A stretch of DNA of 19,567 nucleotides from the NCBI GenBank assembly GCA_049578985.1, contig JBAUMZ010000071.1, positions 1 through 19,567 on the forward strand, given 5' to 3'. Source of the stretch: TH5896 sp049578985 (GTDB lineage: Archaea; Thermoproteota; Nitrososphaeria; Nitrososphaerales; Nitrososphaeraceae). Made by a program: the position numbers and the translations under genes. The notes below the pieces were generated by a model. It was not told the origin of the DNA. It was given only the letters and a program-made list of their open reading frames with translations, and searched no databases. Every line of letters starts with the position of its first letter. Position 1 is the first letter of the stretch. This document shows, piece by piece, positions 15,078 through 19,567 of the stretch.

Positions 15078-15476
15078 TCATGATCGAAACAGATTGACAG
15101 GCCCTTCTTCTTCAGATTCATTCATGTAACCTATGACTGAGTCCACTACATCCCCAGGATCCTTTGTACATGCCGCTATTACAACAATCATTTTGTGATC
15201 TAAGTTGCCACTCGGATATAGCTTGATGAACTTTAATTTATCATATTCCAAGACATCCCACTTGTGACGGCCGAGCAGACCTTCAGCGGTTTCTCTCTCA
15301 GATATGGTAGCTGACTTTATGTCCAGTACCGATTTAAATCTTTCAATCCTTGACTTGTCTAAGTTAGAATCAGCTTCAATATAAAGTTCTGATATGCGCC
15401 CAGTTGGATCAATTACAAACGCAGCATAGATATTCTTGTCGATATCAACTAAATGCTGGACTCTTTCGTATGTCAA
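15078..15476 (-). CDS. Stand-alone DUF6659-like (roadblock-like) small protein
   Basis: A 132-residue soluble alpha/beta protein resembling thaumarchaeal DUF6659-type domains, which are thought to be sensory but have no proven ligand. The opening IDKNIYAAFVIDPTGRISEL parallels DPNIRLVTICDSEGK in the membrane protein encoded at 7100-7960, and both continue with a helix, the WDVLEYDKLKFIKLYP-type strand pair, and a closing strand. The start is TTG at 15476; the frame upstream reaches a TAA within about 20 bases with no ATG or GTG. It precedes the ArsB/NhaD-type gene on the same strand, but that gene has its own promoter-like sequence, so co-transcription is uncertain. Confidence 0.65.
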   Translation of the reverse strand: MTYERVQHLVDIDKNIYAAFVIDPTGRISELYIEADSNLDKSRIERFKSVLDIKSATISERETAEGLLGRHKWDVLEYDKLKFIKLYPSGNLDHKMIVVIAACTKDPGDVVDSVIGYMNESEEEGPVNLFRS

Positions 15477-15962
15477 TGAGGTTCTACGCTCTTACGCCAA
15501 ATACGTTATGGTACTATTTACATATTTACTAATTCTCACCACCTATATCAGCAGATATTCACATTTTAGTAAGTCAACTATAGCCAGCGCTTACCATTTA
15601 TCTGTAGTATACATATTTGTAGCATATGTATACTATGCGATCCATTCCTCAAAAGGGCTAATAATGTTTCATACCCTATCCAGTTGAATTACCTGTGGCA
15701 AGTGCAATTTTGTCGTTCTTCGAGGTATAAGTTAGTTGGTACAATATTAATTCATGTGGAACTTTTTTGAGATGCATAGTAATGATTATATACTTTTCCT
15801 CGTCTTCTCCTTCTAGTGGCTACTTTTGCAGTTAAACATAGGTTTTGGAATAGGTAAGGAGCGCACATACTTAACTAAACTATTCCCTCGTTTTGAACGT
15901 ATATCGAAGTGCTCCGTTCTGTAGGTGCCCAGTTACACAAAGAGGTTGAGATTTGCTTAAGG
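15477..15962. other. Spacer between divergent genes
   Basis: An 83-codon plus-strand frame (15436-15687) overlaps the 5' end of the DUF6659-like gene and looks like AT-rich chance. TATATA-like sequence occurs near 15787. No RNA gene or strong hairpin was seen. Confidence 0.4.
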
Positions 15963-15975
15963 ATGTCCAAATCAG

Positions 15976-16245
15976 GTGATAAAAATAGGAAAAAAGAATA
16001 AAGGAATAAACGTGATTAAGAATCCGCAATATCAGGATCCGACATTTGTCTTAGACCCACTAAAAGAACTTATGCTAAAGTATTCAAATCTGCAAGCAAA
16101 TTACAGCACTAGTAATGACGGTGACGGTCACGAAAAATTGGTTAAGAAAGCTCGACATGATTCCAACAGATTTTCGAAAAGTGAACTTCGAAATAAATCA
16201 AACCACAGAGTGTCCAAACAAAACCATTCGCCTGTCTACGAATAG
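15976..16245 (+). CDS. Small basic hypothetical protein
   Basis: Not recognised. The 89-residue frame is Lys/Asn/Ser-rich, hydrophilic and without cysteines or membrane segments; the middle (DPTFVLDPLKELMLKYSNL) is a likely helix and the C-terminus is probably disordered. The frame starts with GTG at 15976 with no clear ribosome site. An ATG at 15963 in another frame reads MSKSGDKNRKK and stops at 12 codons; removing one A from the A6 run near 15990-15996 would join it to NKGINVIKNPQYQDP, a more natural N-terminus. A T7 run follows about 45 bases after the stop (16292-16298). Confidence 0.45.
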   Translation: MIKIGKKNKGINVIKNPQYQDPTFVLDPLKELMLKYSNLQANYSTSNDGDGHEKLVKKARHDSNRFSKSELRNKSNHRVSKQNHSPVYE

Positions 16246-16335
16246 GCAAGTTCCAGATTACTGAATTAAGGTTAAGGGTCAATGGCATCGATTTTTTTAT
16301 ACTGTAGATGTCTAAGCATGACAGTCGTCTAAGAG

Positions 16336-16374
16336 GGTAGGGATAGTCTCCGGCCCGTTCTGGGTCATCCTACC
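16336..16374 (+). other. GC-rich hairpin upstream of the PRC-barrel-like gene
   Basis: GGTAGG (16336-16341) pairs with CCTACC (16369-16374), and inside it GGCCC pairs with GGGUC, counting one G-U, around a GTTCT loop. It stands out from AT-rich surroundings and is about 90 bases before the next start. No U-run follows, so it may be a leader element or part of a small RNA rather than a terminator. Confidence 0.35.
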
Positions 16375-16462
16375 TTAAACAGTAATTTACTCAAATCCTT
16401 CAGAGGGTTGTAATGACGAATGTGTTACATTATTAAACCATCATGGTATACTTTAGTCAGAA

Positions 16463-16732
16463 ATGGGAACTGACATGCGCGATTTCGATTGGAACGAAAT
16501 AATAACTAAATCAGTACAGACTAGTGACGGCAAGCATGTAGGCCACGTGGATGGACTTAGTGAACGAGTCTTTATTGTGAAGGACAAGGTACTTCATGCA
16601 CGGTATTTTTTAGTTCCCAGGGATAAACTAGAATCGTATGATAATGGGAAGGTTCTACTCAAGATACCCGAAGATGTGTTGAATTCAAAATACAGAAGAG
16701 ACAGACCAGGTTATTTTGATAGATCAGTTTAA
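16463..16732 (+). CDS. PRC-barrel-like small protein
   Basis: An 89-residue soluble beta-barrel-type protein resembling PRC-barrel/DUF2171-like families, whose members often bind RNA or partner proteins; the role here is not known. The core runs from DFDWNEIITKSVQTSDGKHVGHVDGL (residues 7-32), through FIVKDKVLHARYFLVPRDKLE, to VLLKIPEDVLNSKY, the usual rhythm of a PRC barrel. The C-terminal RRDRPGYFDRSV is basic. The ATG at 16463 is only about 14 bases below a GTATACTTT box, whereas the ATG at 16475 (MRDFDW) is about 26 bases below it, so initiation four codons later is possible. Single gene, with a structured GC-rich segment upstream. Confidence 0.65.
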   Translation: MGTDMRDFDWNEIITKSVQTSDGKHVGHVDGLSERVFIVKDKVLHARYFLVPRDKLESYDNGKVLLKIPEDVLNSKYRRDRPGYFDRSV

Positions 16733-16927
16733 AATAGACAAAAAGTATCTTATCTCCTAACACACAATTCTAACTAAACGTCGATCAGGTTGAATACGAC
16801 TATGTGTCAGTATAAGGGCCCCACCTGCGAAGACATGAACACAGCACATAAAATTTTGTCATCGCCACGCCTAATAGCATCACAATTTATAGCTTAATCA
16901 AAGGGCTTGCTATTTGTTCCATTGAAG
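16733..16927. other. Spacer with no supported gene
   Basis: A 31-codon plus-strand frame (MCQYKGPTCEDMNTAHKI...) begins at about 16800; too short and unsupported to call. Confidence 0.35.
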
Positions 16928-17137
16928 TTATTCTTTCTGTTGTGCACCACAGTGTGGGCATCGGTGATGTTACCGTACCTCGATATCATTTCTCATTTGC
17001 TTCTGGGTCGGCAGCGAGCGCGGAATCTTTGCAACCTGTGAACAAGCCGGGACGCCCGATACATGGATGGGATGCAGTTTCTTCATCTGCTATTATCTTT
17101 TTTTTGTTGTGATTACTATATATGTAGATTTAATCAT
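16928..17137 (-). pseudogene. Remnant of a small zinc-ribbon-type gene
   Basis: Three minus-strand pieces in order. An ATG at 17137 gives MIKSTYIVITTKK and stops just after an A8 run (about 17098-17105). One more A would continue into the adjacent frame KIIADEETASHPC, then IGRPGLFTGCKDSALAADP, ending with TGA at 16986-16988. A third frame gives MRNDIEVR, TAA, HHRCPHCGAQQKE and a stop at 16928-16930. The Cys pairs (HPC...GC and CPHC) would make a plausible zinc ribbon if joined. Not recognised precisely; decay, sequencing error and chance all remain open. Confidence 0.3.
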
Positions 17138-17411
17138 ATTCAATGAACCAGAGCACAACAATTACGTAGATAAAGGAAGTTCATTCAATGGATATTCTAG
17201 TTTCATCTAACTATACCGATAGACGAAGCCAGGAAGTATTAGTAGAATTGATGTAAAGAGTTGCGTCAACGGCTACATCCCTGCGTAATATGTCTGGTTC
17301 TTTGAGCAGACAGGCAGGCACACATGTTTTCGATTCTGCAGGCAACCGGTTTCATAAAATAGTTTTGTCTCAATCGTCAATTAGATTATCACAAAGAAAC
17401 CAGTATACAAT
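17138..17411. other. Spacer with no supported gene
   Basis: A plus-strand frame from an ATG near 17188 stays open to about 17415 except for one TAA after 22 codons, but its translation has no family-like features. Confidence 0.35.
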
Positions 17412-17762
17412 CTAATTGGCACTGCCGTGGCTATCTACGGACTCACGTTCCACTTCAACTCTACATTTTGTTACTAGTCCGGCAATCACTCCTATGGCTG
17501 CTAGCCAAGGTGCCAATGCCACTGTCGCGATTACTCCCGCTGTCCCCCAAGTCACTGGAATGGATATGAGGATTTTGCCCTTTTCATCTTTAACTACTAT
17601 TCGTTTAACACTTACGTCATGCATCAAATCCTTGACCCTTGACACCAAACCTTCCGAAGGGATATCAAAGATGTCTTTTCTTATCCCTGTCTCGACTCCA
17701 CAGGCAGGACAGTACCTGGCGTTGACTGGCAGCTCTTCCCCACATTCTCCACATATTGTCAT
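17412..17762 (-). CDS. Zinc-ribbon plus DUF4342 protein
   Basis: A 116-residue protein in two parts. Residues 4-22 are a zinc ribbon (CGECGEEL...YCPACG) with four Cys. Residues 37-108 match the DUF4342 pattern: a helix (LVSRVKDLMHDVS), the strand pair VKRIVVKDEKGKILISIPVT, a hydrophobic Gly/Ala segment (AGVIATVALAPWLAAIGVIA) that could be membrane-associated, and a closing strand CRVEVERE. Function unproven; in other archaea and bacteria DUF4342 is often joined to zinc ribbons or helical DNA-binding domains. The ATG at 17762 has a Shine-Dalgarno AGGTGATG about seven bases upstream, so the transcript has a leader. Same strand as the two genes at 17986-18733 but 220 bases from them. Confidence 0.8.
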   Translation of the reverse strand: MTICGECGEELPVNARYCPACGVETGIRKDIFDIPSEGLVSRVKDLMHDVSVKRIVVKDEKGKILISIPVTWGTAGVIATVALAPWLAAIGVIAGLVTKCRVEVERESVDSHGSAN

Positions 17763-17985
17763 ACATCACATCACCTATTCGAAGTGTTATTTGATTGATG
17801 CTTTTGTGATGTTGTTGCAGTTTCGGAAACCTTCCACCCACGAGTAGACATAAATACTCAGTTTAAGGTCCAGTCATGGAGATCTGACAATATATGGTCA
17901 GAACTGTAAATAACGCAGACAATTGTGACCTATAGTAACCCCCCCCTACCAGTCTGGAGATCCATAGAAAGTCCAGGCACGGCGA

Positions 17986-18429
17986 CTATTGAAGCGGATT
18001 ATTAAAATGACCAATTATCTGTTTGTTTCTTGTCAAGATACAACATGGACATCTCGTTTCCAAACAAGCGTTTGACTCTGTATGCTTACAAATGGGGCAG
18101 GTACATACCCGCTCTTGTTTATTCACTCCCGACACAGTAGTGAGGATACGATTCTGCTCTCTTGCTCTTACCCCAACGTATAACCAATACGCAAATAACG
18201 AAATACCAATAGTTACAAAAATCAGGCTAAAAATCACCGAACGCAAGGTCAGAAGTATTATACCAAAGGCGAGTATAGCCATTGCAATGACAAGAATCCA
18301 GCGTTCCGGAGGTGACTTTTCATTATAGTTTGATGATTCCTTATCACTGCCACCACCCGTTGAGTTGTCATATCCTAAAGGATTATTGTAGTCTTTGTTG
18401 TCATCAGCGTCTGAATCGTTGCTACTCAT
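17986..18429 (-). CDS. Two-helix membrane protein with C-terminal Cys-rich zinc-binding-like motif
   Basis: The 147-residue product has an acidic Asn/Ser/Gly-rich disordered N-terminus (1-40), two membrane helices (WILVIAMAILAFGIILLTL, then VIFSLIFVTIGISLFAYWLYV, about 44-86) and a cytoplasmic-type tail with CTCPICKHTESNACLETRCPCC, giving seven Cys, followed by a conserved-looking ending IGHFNNPLQ. The Cys spacing suits a metal site. I recall similar tails in thaumarchaeal proteins of unknown function, but assign none. Its start lies 34 bases after the stop of the upstream gene (18464), so the two are probably one transcript. Confidence 0.7.
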   Translation of the reverse strand: MSSNDSDADDNKDYNNPLGYDNSTGGGSDKESSNYNEKSPPERWILVIAMAILAFGIILLTLRSVIFSLIFVTIGISLFAYWLYVGVRAREQNRILTTVSGVNKQERVCTCPICKHTESNACLETRCPCCILTRNKQIIGHFNNPLQ

Positions 18430-18463
18430 GAGAATAAAATCGCCTCAATATCGGATGACGCAT

Positions 18464-18733
18464 TTACGCTGTCTTCGCAGTGACAACTCTCTCTTGCTCA
18501 TTTTCATCTTCCTCCGCATTTTCATTCTGAACCCTTTTGCGTCGTCTCTTTCTAACCTCAGCAAGAATCTTGTTGATCTTTTCCTCAGACAGTTTTGCAA
18601 TTTTAGAATCACATTCAATTCCTTCCGCGTCTAGCACTTGTTCTGTTACAGAAATAATTTCTGTCTTGTTCACTTTCTCTTCCTCTGTAAGCAAATTCAG
18701 ACTCAAAAATCTAAAGAATGCAAATTCACTCAT
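18464..18733 (-). CDS. Small charged hypothetical protein, first gene of a probable operon
   Basis: Not recognised. The 89-residue product is soluble and mostly helical: a hydrophobic first turn (SEFAFFRFLSLNLL), a central segment with VTEQVLDAEGIECDSKIAKL and EEKINKILAEVRKRRRKR, and an acidic tail (NENAEEDENEQE). The run of Arg/Lys suggests nucleic-acid or membrane contact, but this is a guess. The ATG at 18733 is preceded by AAGGTG about 11 bases upstream and by two TATA-like sequences (18751-18758 and 18770-18777). It ends 34 bases before the membrane protein gene on the same strand, suggesting co-transcription. Confidence 0.6.
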   Translation of the reverse strand: MSEFAFFRFLSLNLLTEEEKVNKTEIISVTEQVLDAEGIECDSKIAKLSEEKINKILAEVRKRRRKRVQNENAEEDENEQERVVTAKTA

Positions 18734-18769
18734 TCTCTTTTGACACCTTATCTATAAAGGATTTCCAGA

Positions 18770-18777
18770 CATATATG
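18770..18777. promoter_or_regulatory. CATATATG box, possibly bidirectional
   Basis: A self-complementary TATA-like octamer. On the minus strand it would start transcription about 15 bases before the ATG at 18733; on the plus strand near 18800, the left end of the candidate RNA. Confidence 0.35.
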
Positions 18778-18799
18778 ATTTCGCAGGGTTTGGACTAGC

Positions 18800-18963
18800 A
18801 GGGTATAATTCGAACGCTTGGTGCCACCTGAAAGCAGTGGAATTAGATCTAATGATATTGAGTCGACTGCTACAGTTCGAGTTCTGCTATAAGCAGTAAT
18901 CGATATCATCACACACCCAGTGATCTAATTGCTAATATGTGGGTGCGTCGATATCTTTTTTTT
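18800..18963 (+). ncRNA. Candidate structured non-coding RNA
   Basis: A stretch of about 164 bases with a TATA-like box 26 bases before it and a strong hairpin plus T8 run at its end, with no open frame and no plus-strand gene upstream that would need the terminator. Internal structure is dense: GGTG-C-CACC (18820-18828), the palindrome ATTAGATCTAAT (18842-18853), AGCAGT at 18833-18838 and 18892-18897, both able to pair with the single ACTGCT at 18866-18871, and a small CTGCT-ATA-AGCAG hairpin (18884-18896). I recognise no known RNA family; it is not a tRNA. The left end is inferred only from promoter spacing. Confidence 0.35.
18902..18963 (+). terminator. Hairpin plus T8 terminator
   Basis: GATATC (18902-18907) pairs with GATATC (18950-18955), and CACCCA (18914-18919) with TGGGTG (18940-18945), with a small internal loop between; eight T's follow at 18956-18963. 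The T-run makes it directional for the plus strand. Confidence 0.6.
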
Positions 18964-19142
18964 AATCTGTAATTTCCTGAGGGGGAAACTGAAATAAGAT
19001 GATAGGGACTTTTACGAAGGAGCGAAGATTATTCGCACCTTATCGAGTGAATATTTACAGATCCAAGCACACTGGTCATTCCAAGCATAGTACCTCGCGT
19101 TGGGAAAGATACTAATACTCTGTGAACCAGTTGCATTATAGA

Positions 19143-19547
19143 ATGAACGATCCAGAAAAATCGAAAGATGTTGCCGAGGAACAGCAAAGTTATGATTCTA
19201 TTAATACCGGCAAAAAACCTGAAATTTCAGATACAACAAGTTTTAAAGATAGGATAGTTAGAAAAGTAACATCGACATTAAATAAACCAGATGAAAATGA
19301 TGTCTCTCTCACCGAAGCCATTAGGATATCGAATAATATTAAGACAATATTAATGGGCTTGTTTACCTTAATAGGATTCATTGTTCTAGTTTTTGCTATT
19401 TTCTCGGCTGCCGTGGGAGTTGAACTGGCGCAGACCGCAACAAGCGTATTTCTGGCAGCCCTTATAGCTGCTATAGTTGGGACATTCGCGCTATTTGGTA
19501 TAGTGGTATATCAAATTCGTGGTGAGTATAAGGCAAAAGCGGGGTAA
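19143..19547 (+). CDS. Two-helix membrane protein of unknown function
   Basis: Not recognised. A polar N-terminal half (MNDPEKSKDVAEEQQ... to about residue 62) with a likely helix (SLTEAIRISNNIKTI) precedes two membrane helices: MGLFTLIGFIVLVFAIFSAA and SVFLAALIAAIVGTFALFGIVV, ending with a basic tail (YQIRGEYKAKAG), so both ends probably face the cytoplasm. The ATG at 19143 is preferred over an in-frame GTG at 19122: GATACTAATA, ending near 19117, is a possible TATA box about 26-30 bases above the ATG, and the extra seven residues are not family-like. It is the last complete gene, 170 bases after the terminator at 18963. Confidence 0.6.
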   Translation: MNDPEKSKDVAEEQQSYDSINTGKKPEISDTTSFKDRIVRKVTSTLNKPDENDVSLTEAIRISNNIKTILMGLFTLIGFIVLVFAIFSAAVGVELAQTATSVFLAALIAAIVGTFALFGIVVYQIRGEYKAKAG

Positions 19548-19551
19548 ACCT

Positions 19552-19567
19552 AAGGAGGGTATATAAA
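19552..19567 (+). promoter_or_regulatory. AAGGAGG then TATATAAA at the window edge
   Basis: Five bases after the stop codon comes AAGGAGG (19552-19558), a perfect Shine-Dalgarno sequence, and then TATATAAA (19560-19567). Either a ribosome site for a gene starting just past the window, or a purine-rich BRE followed by a TATA box. Confidence 0.45.

Noticed and set aside
15436..15687. 83-codon plus-strand frame with hydrophobic stretches
   Set aside because: Overlaps the 5' end of the opposite DUF6659-like gene; AT-rich, with no ribosome site or family-like pattern.
17932..17950. C8 run in the spacer
   Set aside because: A lone homopolymer with no paired structure or repeat; possible assembly issue only.
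18800..18830. GTTCGAAT-like T-loop on the minus strand
   Set aside because: Flanking bases do not form a T-stem and no cloverleaf can be drawn.
1..19567. CRISPR array, insertion sequence, integrase or phage genes
   Set aside because: Searched by eye on both strands; no spaced repeat array, transposase motif or terminal inverted repeats were found.

Overview
The window looks like a chromosomal segment of an AT-rich archaeon, most likely a thaumarchaeon (Nitrososphaeria) of the soil ammonia-oxidiser type such as Nitrososphaera or Nitrosocosmicus. This is inferred from gene content: cupredoxins, a secreted GSDH-type dehydrogenase, a membrane-anchored matrixin, FxLYD surface proteins, an Lrp/AsnC regulator, small DUF6659-like sensor domains, a zinc-ribbon/DUF4342 protein and a CPICK...CPCC membrane protein. 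Several starts lie about 25-30 nt below a TATA box, as in leaderless archaeal genes. There is no rRNA, convincing tRNA, CRISPR array, transposase or phage gene. Spacers are long and coding density is modest.

Layout. Positions 1-5900 hold surface and secreted proteins: the end of a cupredoxin (+), a PQQ-dependent sugar-dehydrogenase homologue (-), a broken small His-rich protein, a matrixin metalloprotease (+), a membrane-anchored Cys-containing protein (+), and two convergent FxLYD-like proteins. Positions 6190-8500 hold a small soluble unknown, a membrane protein with a cytoplasmic DUF6659-like domain, and an Lrp/AsnC regulator with repeated motifs upstream. Positions 8900-12010 (all -) hold a tiny membrane protein, a divergent class III nucleotidyl cyclase, a decayed cupredoxin pseudogene and an HtrA-type protease. 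Positions 12670-15480 hold a VOC-family protein, an ArsB/NhaD-type ion transporter and a stand-alone DUF6659-like protein. Positions 15960-19567 hold small proteins: a basic unknown, a PRC-barrel-like protein, a decayed zinc-ribbon gene, a zinc-ribbon/DUF4342 protein, a two-gene cluster for a small charged protein and a zinc-binding membrane protein, a candidate terminator-ended RNA, and a two-TM protein.

How they may work together (inference): the region is rich in envelope proteins (cupredoxin, GSDH, matrixin, FxLYD proteins, HtrA), consistent with surface maintenance and stress response, plus small regulators (Lrp, cyclase, DUF6659-like sensors). I see no single large operon.

Most notable points: (i) several enzyme-family proteins have lost canonical catalytic or ligand residues (cupredoxin His, GSDH His, cyclase Asn/Arg); (ii) at least six places where a one-base change would join two good reading frames, often at homopolymers, indicating gene decay or assembly errors; (iii) compact dyads and direct repeats at promoters; (iv) a candidate structured non-coding RNA near 18.8-18.96 kb and a mutually exclusive hairpin pair at 3.63-3.67 kb.
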